Assembly: GCF_004803475.1 (NCBI RefSeq)
Contig: NZ_SRKY01000002.1
Coordinates: 656,855-720,854, forward strand
Direction: 5' to 3'
DNA: 64,000 nt
Source: Aliishimia ponticola
Lineage (GTDB): Bacteria > Pseudomonadota > Alphaproteobacteria > Rhodobacterales > Rhodobacteraceae
Positions 41,752 to 51,271 of the stretch are shown piece after piece. The notes under the pieces are model-generated. The model was given only the letters and a program-made list of their open reading frames with translations. It made no database searches and had not been told where the DNA came from. Positions within the stretch are counted from its first letter, which is position 1, and each line of letters opens with the position of its first letter. Made by a program: the position numbers and the translations under genes.

Positions 41752-43176
41752 GTGGTCATTTCCACCATTGCAGACAGCATCGTGGGTGTTGTGGACGGGG
41801 TCCGCGGCGGCGTGCGCGATGTGGGCGAAGGTGTCTTTTCCGATCGGGTGATCCGGCTCGGGGTCACGGGGCTGGCCCGGGCGGGCAAGACGGTGTTCAT
41901 TACCTCGCTGGTGGCCAATCTGATGGATCGTGGGCGGATGCCCGGTCTGGTCGCCGCGCAAGAGGGCCGGATCGAGAGCGCATTCCTGCAGCCGCAGCCC
42001 AACGACACCTTGCCGCGCTTTGACTATGAGACGCATTTATCGGCGCTGACCGCAGCGGCACCGCATTGGCCCGACAGCACCCGCGCGGTGTCAGAGTTGC
42101 GCTTGTCTTTGCGGGTGCGCCCGACAGGGTTGCTGGCCGGGCTTCAGGGGCCGCGGACCATACATCTGGATATCGTCGATTACCCGGGCGAGTGGCTGCT
42201 GGATCTGGCGCTGCTCGACAAGGATTACGACACGTGGTCCGCCGAGGTGTTGGAGCGGATCGCGCCGCGCCCGCAGGCGGATGTATTTCGCGCGGTTCTG
42301 GAGCGCGTCGATGGCGCTGCCAGTTTGCAGGAAACCGATGCGCAGGACTTGGCGCGTGGGTTTACGGCCTATCTCAACACGGCGCGGGCGGCGGGGTTTT
42401 ACGATTGCACGCCGGGCCGGTTTCTGTTGCCGGGTGATCTTGAGGGCTCGCCGGTTTTGACCTTTGCGCCCTTGCCGCCGGGGGAGGCTCCGCGCCGCAG
42501 CCTGCGCCGCGAGATGGCCCGCCGGTTCGAAGCGTATAAGGCGCGCGTGGTCAAACCGTTCTTCCGCGATCATTTCAGCCGGATCGATCGGCAGGTGGTG
42601 CTGGTTGATGCTTTGGGGGCCATTCACAGCGGTCCGCGCGCGGTGGAAGATATGCGCCACGCTATGGCCGATATCCTGTCGGCGTTCCGTCCGGGGCGGA
42701 ACGATTTCCTGACGCAGCTTTTCATGGGGCGGCGGGTCGAGAAAATCCTGTTTGCCGCGACCAAGGCCGATCACCTGCATCACACCCAGCATGAGGCCTT
42801 GACCGCGATCATGCAGGCGCTGACGCGCGAGGCACGGGACCGGGCGCAGTTTGCCGGGGCGGATACGCAGGCCATGTCGCTGGCGGCGCTGCGGGCCACG
42901 ACCGAGGACATGATCACGCATGATGGTGAGGCGCTGGGCGTGGTGCGTGGCACCTTGCTGGCGAGTGGCAAACAGGCGGCATTCTATCCGGGCGCGCTGC
43001 CATCCGATCCCGCACAGCTTCTGGGGCCGGCCCGTAGCGGGGCGGAGGATTGGCTGGGGCAGGATTACGAGGTGATGAATTTCGCCCCGGCGCCGCTTAC
43101 CCTGCGGCCGGGCGATGGGCCGCCGCATTTGCGGCTGGACCGGGCGGCGCAGTTCCTGTTGGGGGATCGGCTGTGA
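41752..43176 (+). CDS. ycjX: YcjX-family P-loop protein (DUF463)
   Basis: This 474-residue protein has the P-loop GLARAGKT (residues 40-47) and the family segments LDIVDYPGEWLLDL and VVLVDALGAIHSGP. YcjX proteins are stress-linked nucleotide-binding proteins of unclear role, often next to YcjF. GTG 41752 is the start. Its stop overlaps the next start by four bases. Probably a GTPase; this is family knowledge. Confidence 0.88.
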   Translation: MVISTIADSIVGVVDGVRGGVRDVGEGVFSDRVIRLGVTGLARAGKTVFITSLVANLMDRGRMPGLVAAQEGRIESAFLQPQPNDTLPRFDYETHLSALTAAAPHWPDSTRAVSELRLSLRVRPTGLLAGLQGPRTIHLDIVDYPGEWLLDLALLDKDYDTWSAEVLERIAPRPQADVFRAVLERVDGAASLQETDAQDLARGFTAYLNTARAAGFYDCTPGRFLLPGDLEGSPVLTFAPLPPGEAPRRSLRREMARRFEAYKARVVKPFFRDHFSRIDRQVVLVDALGAIHSGPRAVEDMRHAMADILSAFRPGRNDFLTQLFMGRRVEKILFAATKADHLHHTQHEALTAIMQALTREARDRAQFAGADTQAMSLAALRATTEDMITHDGEALGVVRGTLLASGKQAAFYPGALPSDPAQLLGPARSGAEDWLGQDYEVMNFAPAPLTLRPGDGPPHLRLDRAAQFLLGDRL

Positions 43177-43613
43177 GCGGTCTGGTACTGCGCCCGGCGC
43201 GGGTGTTGGATGCCGGGAGCGTTGGGGCGATCCTGTCGGAATTCATCGACGGCACCGCATGGATGCCGCGTCTGCACAGCCGGGCCGAGGATCTGAGTTT
43301 TGCCGGTTTGATGATCGACCGGGGCTGGACGGTGGTGGCCGAACGGGGCGCGCGGATCGAAGGATTTGTCGCGCGGGACGGTGCGCTGATCCAGTCGCTA
43401 TACGTGGCGGCGGGCGCGCGCGGGCGGGGCTGCGGCTCTGCGCTGCTGGAGCGGATGAAGCGCGAGGCGGACTATCTGAACCTGTGGACCTTCGAGGCCA
43501 ATACCGGCGCGCAGCGGTTCTATGAACGTCATGGCTTCACCGAGGTGGAGCGCACCAGCGGGGCGGGCAATGACGAGAAGCTGCCCGATATCCGCTATGA
43601 ATGGAGAGCATGA
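43173..43613 (+). CDS. GNAT family N-acetyltransferase
   Basis: A 146-residue GNAT domain has the acetyl-CoA motif with the pyrophosphate loop VAAGARGRGCGSALLERM and the C-terminal ANTGAQRFYERHGF. It lies between ycjX and ycjF, overlapping ycjX by four bases with a GTG start. The substrate is not known. Placement suggests modification linked to the YcjX/YcjF pair, or it is a rider in the operon. Confidence 0.9.
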   Translation: MSGLVLRPARVLDAGSVGAILSEFIDGTAWMPRLHSRAEDLSFAGLMIDRGWTVVAERGARIEGFVARDGALIQSLYVAAGARGRGCGSALLERMKREADYLNLWTFEANTGAQRFYERHGFTEVERTSGAGNDEKLPDIRYEWRA

Positions 43614-44608
43614 TGGCCAAGGGTCCGATCCTGATCGAACTGGATGATGCTGCAGAGGCGCCTTCGGTTGCCGATGCGCCGCCCGTGCCCGATATGCAGG
43701 ACGCCTCGCAGGGGCGGGCGATGCAGCTTGCGGCAAAGGTTGCGGCGCGGCGGCCATCGCGGTTGACGCGGTGGTTCTGGGGGTTGCTGACGGCGCTGAT
43801 TGGCGCGGTGGTGTCGGTGGCCGCATGGGATTTCGTGACCGGCCTGATCGCGCGCAATGTCGTGTTGGGCTATGCGGTGACGGCGCTGGTAGCGGTGTTC
43901 GTGCTGGTGATGCTGGCGATTGCGCTGCGCGAGGCGGCGGCATTCGGGCGGCTGGCCCGGATCGACCATCTGCGCCATGCGGCGGCGGAATCGCGGGCGG
44001 ATAACGATCTGAAGGGGGCGCGCGATGTGGCCGATCGCCTTGTGGCGCTGTACCGGGGGCGCGAAGATACGCGCTGGGGGCGGGACCGTCTGGCTGAATT
44101 GCGCGGCGATCAACTGGACGCGGCGAGCTTGCTGGATCTGACCGAACAGGAACTGCTCGCGCCGTTGGACGCCGCAGCCCAGAAGGAGGTCGAAGCCGCA
44201 GCCCGGCAGGTCGCCACCGTCACGGCGTTGGTGCCGCTGGCGCTGGCCGATGTCGCGGCGGCGCTGACATCGAACCTGCGGATGATCCGGCGCATCGCCG
44301 AAGTCTATGGCGGGCGGTCCGGTGTTCTGGGCGGCTGGCGTCTGACCCGCGCGGTGCTGTCGCATCTGGTGGCCACGGGCGCGGTGGCGGTGGGCGATGA
44401 CATGCTGGAGCCGATCCTTGGCGGCGGCGTGTTGGCCAAGCTCTCGCGCCGCTTTGGCGAAGGGCTGGTGAATGGGGCGCTGACCGCGCGCGTCGGCGTG
44501 GCCGCGATGGAGGTTTGCCGCCCGCTGCCATTCTCGGACCGGCACCGGCCCAAGACGTCGCGCGTGGTGCGTAACGCGCTGTCGGGGTTCCTGAGTTCCA
44601 AAAGCTGA
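43613..44608 (+). CDS. ycjF: YcjF-family membrane protein (DUF697)
   Basis: This 331-residue inner-membrane protein has an N-terminal low-complexity acidic segment, two helices (about residues 52-75 and 82-106) and a long C-terminal domain of the TIGR01620/DUF697 type. DNDLKGARDVADRLVALYRGR and the closing VCRPLPFSDRHRPKTSRVVR are visible. ATG 43613 sits at a better distance from GGAGAG than the ATG one codon earlier. It forms the end of ycjX-GNAT-ycjF. Confidence 0.88.
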   Translation: MAKGPILIELDDAAEAPSVADAPPVPDMQDASQGRAMQLAAKVAARRPSRLTRWFWGLLTALIGAVVSVAAWDFVTGLIARNVVLGYAVTALVAVFVLVMLAIALREAAAFGRLARIDHLRHAAAESRADNDLKGARDVADRLVALYRGREDTRWGRDRLAELRGDQLDAASLLDLTEQELLAPLDAAAQKEVEAAARQVATVTALVPLALADVAAALTSNLRMIRRIAEVYGGRSGVLGGWRLTRAVLSHLVATGAVAVGDDMLEPILGGGVLAKLSRRFGEGLVNGALTARVGVAAMEVCRPLPFSDRHRPKTSRVVRNALSGFLSSKS

Positions 44609-44691
44609 CGCGCCCAGGGCGTCCGGCCTTGGCCCCGTCCGCAGCGATTTCGCGCGATTTGCGTAGCGCCGGGCCTGTGACCATTGGGTAC

Positions 44692-44720
44692 TTGTCGCTC
44701 CGGATAGGCCTGCCTATAAC
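44692..44720 (+). promoter_or_regulatory. Sigma-70 promoter upstream of ileS
   Basis: TTGTCG and TATAAC are separated by exactly 17 bases. Initiation near 44727 would give a leader of about 137 bases before the ileS start. Confidence 0.65.
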
Positions 44721-44765
44721 TCCGCCGACATGGAACGGGTCATCGCAATCATACGAATTATGACC

Positions 44766-44791
44766 CCGGCGCTGTGATGCACAGTGGCCGG
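44766..44791 (+). other. Hairpin in the ileS leader
   Basis: CCGGC...GCCGG and CTGTG...CACAG nest around an ATG loop with a small internal bulge. It has no run of T and is not a terminator. It could affect translation of ileS. Inferred only. Confidence 0.4.
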
Positions 44792-44863
44792 GCAAAGGTG
44801 CTTGAGCTTTCGCACCGCGACACCCCTCTTCCCGATTGACCAATTCTCCGAAGGACGCCGCTC

Positions 44864-47800
44864 ATGTGCGCCGACACGACCGACTACAAAGACACGCTGA
44901 ACCTGCCCAAGACCGACTTCCCGATGCGGGCCGGGCTTCCCAAACGCGAACCCGAATGGCTGGAGCGCTGGGCGCGGCTGGGCGTTTACGACCGCCTGCG
45001 CGACACGGCGGGGGATCGCCCCGTATTCTGCCTGCATGATGGCCCGCCCTATGCCAATGGCAACCTGCATATCGGCCACGCGCTGAACAAGACGATCAAG
45101 GACATCATCGTGCGGTCGCACCAGATGATGGGCCATGACAGCCGTTATATCCCCGGCTGGGACTGCCACGGTCTGCCGATCGAATGGAAGATCGAAGAAC
45201 AGTACCGCAAGAAGGGCAAGAACAAGGACGATGTGCCGATCAACGAATTCCGCGCCGAGTGCCGTGAATTCGCCGCCCATTGGGTCGATGTGCAGCGCGA
45301 GGAATTCAAGCGTCTGGGCATCACCGGTAACTGGGCCGATCCTTATCTGACGATGGATTTTCACGCCGAACGCGTGATCGCCGAGGAATTCATGAAATTC
45401 CTGATGAACGGCACGTTGTACCAAGGCTCCAAGCCGGTGATGTGGTCGCCCATCGAACAGACCGCGCTGGCCGAGGCCGAGGTCGAGTATCACGACAAGG
45501 AAAGCTTCACCGTCTGGGTGAAGTTCCGGGTGACAGAGGGCGGCGCGGCGCAGATGCCGCTGGGCCATGAGGGCGGTGATTTCGACACGGCCAATCAGGC
45601 GCTGCTTGCCGATGATCTCAAGGATGCGTTCGTCGTTATCTGGACCACCACGCCTTGGACGCTGCCGTCGAACAAGGCGGTCGTTTATGGGGCTGATTAC
45701 GCATATGGGCTGTATGAGATCACGGACCGGCCCGATGAATGCTGGGCCAATGTGGGCGACCGGTTCATTCTGGCCGACAAGCTGGCCGGTGACGTTCTGG
45801 GCCGCGCACGGCTGGATGCCGGCATGTACCGCCGGGTGCGTGATGTCACGGCGCAGGAACTTTCGACGATCAAGCTTTCTCACCCGCTGCGCGGGGCCGA
45901 CGGCGCGAATGGCGAATGGGACGACCTGCGCGATTTCCGCGCCGCCGATTTCGTCACCGATGAGGAAGGCACGGGCTTTGTCCATTGCGCGCCGTCGCAC
46001 GGGATGGAGGAATACGAGCTTTACCGCGATCTGGGCATGTTGTCCGAGGTCATCACCTATAACGTGATGGATGACGGGTCGTTCCGCCCCGATCTGCCGT
46101 TCTTTGGCGGCAAGTACATCCTGTCACGCAAGGGCGGCGAGGGCGATGCCAACAAGGCGGTGATCGACAAGCTGGTCGAGGTTGGCGGGCTGCTTGCACG
46201 GGGCAAGATCAAGCACTCCTACCCGCATTCGTGGCGCTCCAAGGCGCCGGTGATCTATCGCAATACGCCGCAATGGTTCGCCGCGATCGACAAGGATATG
46301 TCGGTGGGCGACGACACCTTCACCATCCGCGACCGTGCCCTGCGCGAGATCGACAACGTGAAATGGACCCCGAAATCTGGGCGGAACCGCCTGCATTCCA
46401 TGATGGAAGCGCGCCCCGACTGGGTGCTGTCGCGCCAGCGCGCCTGGGGCGTTCCGCTGACTTGCTTCACCAAGAAGGGCGCTTTGCCCACGGATGCCGA
46501 TTTCCTGCTGCGCAACCCCGAGGTCAACGCGCGCATCGTCGAGGCATTTGAGGCCGAAGGCGCAGATGCGTGGTATGTGGATGGCGCGAAAGAGCGTTTC
46601 CTTGGCGGGATCGTGGACCCGGACGCCTATGAACAGGTGTTCGACATTCTTGATGTGTGGTTCGATTCCGGCTCCACCCACGCCTTCGTGCTGCGCGACC
46701 GCGAAGATGGCACGCCGGACGGCATCGCCGATGTCTATATGGAAGGCACCGACCAGCACCGCGGCTGGTTCCATTCCTCGCTGCTGCAATCGGTCGGCAC
46801 CACGGGCCGCGCGCCCTATCGCAATGTGGTGACGCACGGGTTCACGTTGGATGAGAAGGGCATGAAGATGTCCAAATCCATCGGCAATACCATCGTGCCG
46901 CAAGAGGTGATCAAGCAATATGGCGCGGATATCCTGCGCCTGTGGGTGGCGCAGACCGATTACACTGCCGACCAGCGGATCGGGCCGGAAATCCTGAAGG
47001 GGGTGGCTGACAGCTATCGCCGCCTGCGCAACACGATGCGCTTCATGCTGGGGTCCATGGGGGACTTTTCCGAAAGCGACCGGACCGATCCTGCGGATAT
47101 GCCGGAACTGGAACGCTGGGTGTTGCACCGCCTTGCCGAACTGGATGCAGAGGTGCGCAAAAGCTATCGCGCCTTCGATTTCCAGAACGTGTTTCAGGTG
47201 ATCTTCAACTTCGCCACGGTGGACCTGTCGGCCTTCTATTTCGACATCCGCAAGGATGCGCTTTACTGCGACGGCGACACGCTGCGCCGCCGATCCGCGC
47301 GCACCGTGCTGGGGCTTTTGTTCGAACGGCTGACCACATGGCTGGCCCCGATCCTGCCCTTCACGATGGAAGATGTCTGGCTGGATCAGAACCCGGGCGA
47401 GGGCAGCTCGGTGCATTTGCAGGACTTCCCCGACACGCCGGAAAGCTGGCGCGACGCGGCGCTGGCGGCGAAATGGGAACTGGTTCGTTTGGCCAGACGG
47501 GCTGTCACTTTAGTGCTGGAGGAACAACGGCGTCAAAAAACAATTGGAGCTTCGTTGGAAGCTGCGCCGATTGTCTACATTGATATAGACTCTTCCAACA
47601 CCAAAGCCGCATTCGACATTTGTCAACGGATCGATCCTGAGAAAGCCCCAAACGTCGTTGCTTATGACGTGCTCAATGAATGCGACTTCGCGGACGTGTG
47701 CATCACATCCGCCTTGGATATTCGTGCCGAAAGAGCGCCTGACGGCGCAATTTTTGTAACGTCTGCAATGGGGTTTGATGTCGTTTTCGAGAAAGCGTCC

Positions 47801-47896
47801 GGCGAGAAATGCCAGCGCTGCTGGAAGGTGCTGCCCGATGTGGGCACCCATTCCCATGCCGGTGTCTGCGGGCGCTGCGACGAGGCGCTGAGCTAA
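44864..47896 (+). CDS. ileS: Isoleucyl-tRNA synthetase
   Basis: IleRS charges tRNA-Ile. The 1010-residue class I enzyme has the HIGH motif (NLHIGHALNK, near residue 65), the editing domain, KMSKSIGNTI near 667, and a C-terminal zinc ribbon (CQRCW...CGRC). It has normal length. The start ATG at 44864 follows GAAGGACG. Part of the 3' third (about 47480-47800) has about 50% GC against about 69% on either side, and uses codons unlike the rest. A good promoter lies upstream. Confidence 0.97.
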   Translation: MCADTTDYKDTLNLPKTDFPMRAGLPKREPEWLERWARLGVYDRLRDTAGDRPVFCLHDGPPYANGNLHIGHALNKTIKDIIVRSHQMMGHDSRYIPGWDCHGLPIEWKIEEQYRKKGKNKDDVPINEFRAECREFAAHWVDVQREEFKRLGITGNWADPYLTMDFHAERVIAEEFMKFLMNGTLYQGSKPVMWSPIEQTALAEAEVEYHDKESFTVWVKFRVTEGGAAQMPLGHEGGDFDTANQALLADDLKDAFVVIWTTTPWTLPSNKAVVYGADYAYGLYEITDRPDECWANVGDRFILADKLAGDVLGRARLDAGMYRRVRDVTAQELSTIKLSHPLRGADGANGEWDDLRDFRAADFVTDEEGTGFVHCAPSHGMEEYELYRDLGMLSEVITYNVMDDGSFRPDLPFFGGKYILSRKGGEGDANKAVIDKLVEVGGLLARGKIKHSYPHSWRSKAPVIYRNTPQWFAAIDKDMSVGDDTFTIRDRALREIDNVKWTPKSGRNRLHSMMEARPDWVLSRQRAWGVPLTCFTKKGALPTDADFLLRNPEVNARIVEAFEAEGADAWYVDGAKERFLGGIVDPDAYEQVFDILDVWFDSGSTHAFVLRDREDGTPDGIADVYMEGTDQHRGWFHSSLLQSVGTTGRAPYRNVVTHGFTLDEKGMKMSKSIGNTIVPQEVIKQYGADILRLWVAQTDYTADQRIGPEILKGVADSYRRLRNTMRFMLGSMGDFSESDRTDPADMPELERWVLHRLAELDAEVRKSYRAFDFQNVFQVIFNFATVDLSAFYFDIRKDALYCDGDTLRRRSARTVLGLLFERLTTWLAPILPFTMEDVWLDQNPGEGSSVHLQDFPDTPESWRDAALAAKWELVRLARRAVTLVLEEQRRQKTIGASLEAAPIVYIDIDSSNTKAAFDICQRIDPEKAPNVVAYDVLNECDFADVCITSALDIRAERAPDGAIFVTSAMGFDVVFEKASGEKCQRCWKVLPDVGTHSHAGVCGRCDEALS

Positions 47897-47924
47897 CCCG
47901 CCCTTTGCCGCATGTTTCGGATTG

Positions 47925-47950
47925 AGTGCCAGCCTTCGGGCTGGCACTTT
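47925..47950 (+). terminator. Terminator of ileS
   Basis: AGTGCCAGCC and GGCTGGCACT form a perfect ten-base stem with a TTCG tetraloop, followed by only three T residues. It lies 28 bases past the ileS stop and just ahead of the next gene. Confidence 0.7.
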
Positions 47951-47957
47951 GCCGTTC

Positions 47958-48419
47958 ATGGCACATCAGATTTCAGTTGAGACCCGGTTCGGCCCGCTTT
48001 GCGTGACCGAAGAGGATGGGGCGATTACGCGGCTTGCATGGGGTCACGCCGCTGCGCCGTCCCAGACAAGGTTGTTACAAGAGGCTGCCACGCAGCTTGC
48101 CGCCTATGATCGCGGGACGCTGGAGCAGTTCGACTTGCCGCTGCGCATCGCAGGCTCTGCGCTTGTGCAATCGGTCTGCGCTGAAATGGCCACGATCCCC
48201 TTGGGCGAGACCCGCACCTATGGCGAGATCGCGCAGGCGGTGGGGGCATCCGCGCAAGCGGTGGGGCAGGCCTGCGGCGCCAATCCGATCCCGGTCATCA
48301 TCCCCTGTCACCGCGTCATGGGGGCTGGGGGCAAGCTGACCGGGTTTTCCGGCGCAGGCGGGGTTGAAACGAAGGTGGCGTTGCTGCGCCACGAGGGCGC
48401 TGCGGGGCTGCTGATCTGA
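47958..48419 (+). CDS. ogt: Methylated-DNA-[protein]-cysteine S-methyltransferase
   Basis: This alkyltransferase repairs O6-alkylguanine by transfer to its own cysteine. The 153-residue product contains IPVIIPCHRVMGAGGKLTGFSGAG with the acceptor Cys in PCHR and the conserved GETRTYGEIAQAVG. The chosen ATG at 47958 follows the ileS terminator. An in-frame start 12 codons earlier would lie inside the hairpin and is not favoured. Confidence 0.92.
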   Translation: MAHQISVETRFGPLCVTEEDGAITRLAWGHAAAPSQTRLLQEAATQLAAYDRGTLEQFDLPLRIAGSALVQSVCAEMATIPLGETRTYGEIAQAVGASAQAVGQACGANPIPVIIPCHRVMGAGGKLTGFSGAGGVETKVALLRHEGAAGLLI

Positions 48420-48426
48420 CGGGGGA

Positions 48427-49140
48427 TTACCCCTCTGGCCCGTACAGCAATTGCTGCGCCGCGCCCGCGCCCGTCAGGTAGATCGATGTCACGACCAGAC
48501 CCCAGATCGCCCAGCTTTCCGGGTGGAAGCCGACCCAAGCGGCCCAGCCCGCAAAGAAGGTCCATGCGAAGATCATCGGCAGGCTGACAGCGCGCCACCG
48601 CGCGGTGCGGACCGGGTGGATGAATTTCACCGGCAAGAACATCGCGATGGCCAGCACGGTGACAAGGCCAAGGCAGATCTGCCAGCCCGGTTCGATCGCG
48701 AAGAGCACGATCACCACCATGTTCCAGCACCCGGGAAAGCCGGAGAAGGAGTTGTCCTTGGTCTTCATCCGCGTGTCCGCGAAGTAAAGCGCCGAGGCAA
48801 AGGTCAGGATGATGATCATGGCCCAGCCGGACCAGCCATCCATCAACCCAGAAGAAAACAGCGCAAAGGCCGGGATGAACACATAGGTCAGGTAGTCGAT
48901 GATCAGGTCCAGAAGCACCCCGTCGAATTCGGGCGCGTTCTTCTTGACGTGGTAGTGCCGGGCCAGCGGGCCGTCGATCCCGTCCACGATGAAGGCGACG
49001 ACGAGCCAGACGAACATCATCGGCCAATCGCGCTGCACCGCTTCGAGCATGGCAAGCATGGCAAAGACCGCACCGGTCGCGGTAAAGAAGTGGACGGCGA
49101 TGGCGGAAAAGCGGAGTGACATTACCTGTTTCTGGCCCAT
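48427..49140 (-). CDS. pcs: Phosphatidylcholine synthase
   Basis: Pcs condenses choline with CDP-diacylglycerol in the inner membrane. The 237-residue protein has about seven or eight helices. The CDP-alcohol phosphatidyltransferase motif DGIDGPLARHYHVKKNAPEFDG-x4-D is visible near residues 53-80. Such enzymes are typical of alphaproteobacteria. The motif order differs from other CDP-alcohol transferases only in the spacing typical of Pcs. It converges with ogt. Confidence 0.9.
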   Translation of the reverse strand: MGQKQVMSLRFSAIAVHFFTATGAVFAMLAMLEAVQRDWPMMFVWLVVAFIVDGIDGPLARHYHVKKNAPEFDGVLLDLIIDYLTYVFIPAFALFSSGLMDGWSGWAMIIILTFASALYFADTRMKTKDNSFSGFPGCWNMVVIVLFAIEPGWQICLGLVTVLAIAMFLPVKFIHPVRTARWRAVSLPMIFAWTFFAGWAAWVGFHPESWAIWGLVVTSIYLTGAGAAQQLLYGPEG

Positions 49141-49163
49141 GTTAACGGTTTCTGCAACGGCAA

Positions 49164-50111
49164 TCAGGCCCCTGATCGCCGGGCGCGGGGGTGGGCCGCG
49201 GCGTAAACGTCCATCAGCCGTTGCGTGTCGACGGATGTATAGGCCTGCGTCGTCGACAGGCTCGCATGGCCCAGGAGTTCCTGAATGGCTCGCAGGTCGC
49301 CGCCCGCGCTTAGCAGATGCGTGGCGAAGGAGTGGCGCATCGCATGGGGCGTTGCCGTGGCAGGCAGACCAAGCTGCATCCGGGCCTTCTGCATCACGCC
49401 CTGCACCGCACGTGGGCTAAGCGGGCCGCCCCGCACCGCACGAAAAAGCGCGGCTTGCGGCTCTGGCGGGTAAGGGCAGATCGACAGATAGGCGGCAACG
49501 CTGTCACGCGCGGCAGGCAAGACCGGAACCAGCCGTTCCTTGCCGCCTTTGCCGGTGATCCGCAGGCTGTCGCCCAGCGGCGCGTCCTGGCCGGTCAGGC
49601 TGAGCGCTTCGGAAATCCGCAGCCCGCAGCCCCAAAGCAGGGTCAGCACCGCCGCATCGCGCGCATTGACCCACGGCTGCGAGGATTGCTGCGCCACGGT
49701 GTCGATCACATCGCGCGCCGCGTTTTCCGGCAGCGGGCGGGGCAGTTTCTTGGTGAATTTCGGGGCGCGGGCAGACAGGACGGCGGTGGGTTCAAACCCC
49801 TCGCGGGCGGCGAGCCAACGATAGAAGGACTTCACCGCAGAGAGCTTGCGCGCCAGTGACCGCGCGCCGACGCCGCTGCCCCGCATCCGCGCCATCCATG
49901 CGCGCATGTCCGACACGGTGATGCGGGCCAGCGCGGCAAGCCCCTGCCGATCGCCGTTGTGGTCGGTCATGAAGGCGAGGAATTCGGCCACATCCGTTTG
50001 ATAGGCGAGGATCGTATTCTCTGCCGCACCTTTCAGCGCCTTTTGATGCGACAGCCAAGTTTGCAGCGCATCACGCGCCGCGTCCGAGATCAGAAGGCTT
50101 TGCGCGCTCAC
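49164..50111 (-). CDS. xerC: Tyrosine recombinase XerC
   Basis: XerC acts with XerD at dif to resolve chromosome dimers. The 315-residue protein has the N-terminal SAM-like core-binding domain and the C-terminal catalytic set: Arg in WGCGLRISEALSL, Lys in GKGGKERLVPV, HAMRHSFATHLL, and the nucleophile Tyr in STTQAYTSVD. It overlaps DUF484 by four bases, the usual DUF484-xerC order. No dif site was located in the window. Confidence 0.95.
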   Translation of the reverse strand: MSAQSLLISDAARDALQTWLSHQKALKGAAENTILAYQTDVAEFLAFMTDHNGDRQGLAALARITVSDMRAWMARMRGSGVGARSLARKLSAVKSFYRWLAAREGFEPTAVLSARAPKFTKKLPRPLPENAARDVIDTVAQQSSQPWVNARDAAVLTLLWGCGLRISEALSLTGQDAPLGDSLRITGKGGKERLVPVLPAARDSVAAYLSICPYPPEPQAALFRAVRGGPLSPRAVQGVMQKARMQLGLPATATPHAMRHSFATHLLSAGGDLRAIQELLGHASLSTTQAYTSVDTQRLMDVYAAAHPRARRSGA

Positions 50112-50815
50112 GCCAGCCAGCGGCGCATGGATCGTTCGAAAACGCCGGCAAAGAAGGTCAGAAGATCGGTGCCTTGCTGCGGCGAGAACATATGCGGGTC
50201 TTCGGCGCCCAGCACCAGCATCCCCGGCAGACGGCCTTCGCCAAGGTCGAGCTTGAGGCAGGCTTCCGACCGTATCCAGTCAGACTGTTCGCCATAGATC
50301 GCTGCGGACCCGTTCTGCACCTGCCGTAACGTGACCGGACGCGGCTGGATCGAGCGGCCCTGCGTCAGATAGGCGTCAACATAACCGGGCTTTGCCACGG
50401 TCATCACATCGCCAAGGCGGTGGACCACCGGGTCGTCATCGCTTTCGAAAGATTCGAGGATCAGTTTCGCGCAATCCACGCGCAGCACATCGGCCACGTC
50501 ATTACCCAGATTGCGCAGGAAGGGTTCGAATTCCAGCGGGTCGAGCATTCGCAGGATCGCGCGATGCACCTGATTGGTCCCGGCAAGATTTTCATAGGCG
50601 GCCGCAATGACAGAGCGGTGCGTGTCTTCGAGGCGGTCGAGTCGGTGTTCGAGGCGCTCCATCGCGATGCCGCGCAGATCGACGATATTTCCGCCCATCG
50701 CGCGCTCATTCGCGCTGATCAAAGCCTGCATCAAATCCTGATCGTCCAGAATCACATCGGGGCGGGAAATGATCGCCTCACGCAGGGCGTCATCGAATTT
50801 CGGGTTGGAGCTCAT
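50108..50815 (-). CDS. DUF484 family protein
   Basis: This is a 235-residue GAF-like DUF484 protein. The segments IISRPDVILDDQDLMQALISA and LGEGRLPGMLVLGAEDP match the family, which sits upstream of xerC in many proteobacteria. AGAGG precedes the ATG. Function is unknown. It overlaps xerC (ATGA). Confidence 0.9.
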   Translation of the reverse strand: MSSNPKFDDALREAIISRPDVILDDQDLMQALISANERAMGGNIVDLRGIAMERLEHRLDRLEDTHRSVIAAAYENLAGTNQVHRAILRMLDPLEFEPFLRNLGNDVADVLRVDCAKLILESFESDDDPVVHRLGDVMTVAKPGYVDAYLTQGRSIQPRPVTLRQVQNGSAAIYGEQSDWIRSEACLKLDLGEGRLPGMLVLGAEDPHMFSPQQGTDLLTFFAGVFERSMRRWLA

Positions 50816-51271
50816 CGGTGCCTCTTTTTTGTTGGCGAGACTTTAGCATGTCGGGCGAAATCTCCCACATCTTTTTCGTGTGCTGCGGCGCTGGATTCGC
50901 GGGTGTGTTGCGCAATGGAATCAGGTTCCCGAGCTTCCGAGTCGCCCGCGCTAAGGCCTGTTTCTTCTGCAAAAATACTGTCTTGCGCAGGCACGTTGCG
51001 GGCGATTTTCGAGGCTTTCGCAGAACGATTTTCGCGCCAGAGGCAAGATGGATCAGCGACAGCATTTCCCTCAAATCGTAGCTTTGCCCAGACCGGCCAT
51101 TAGGGTTCTGTTAGCACCTTCAGTGCATCACAAAAGGGCATCTGACGCGTTGGGTGGCGCTCGATCTGGAAACATTCAGTCCTTGCACTGGTCAGAATGA
51201 CCTTTGGTTCGTTCCCGGGAACTCCGGGGCGTTAATTCCTGCTATATGCAGTTAAACAAAGGGAAAATCCT
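50816..51271. other. Intergenic region between DUF484 and flagellin
   Basis: About 456 bases without a supported gene; the short frames on each strand lack features. It contains a perfect palindrome GTTCCCGGGAAC (51211-51222) and a CTGCTATATGCAG inverted repeat just before the flagellin ribosome site. Divergent promoters for DUF484-xerC and the flagellin must lie here. No clear sigma-28 or sigma-54 site was recognised. Confidence 0.6.

Noticed and set aside
50790-51081. Short frames on both strands upstream of the flagellin
   Set aside because: They overlap each other, have no family features and lie in a regulatory region.
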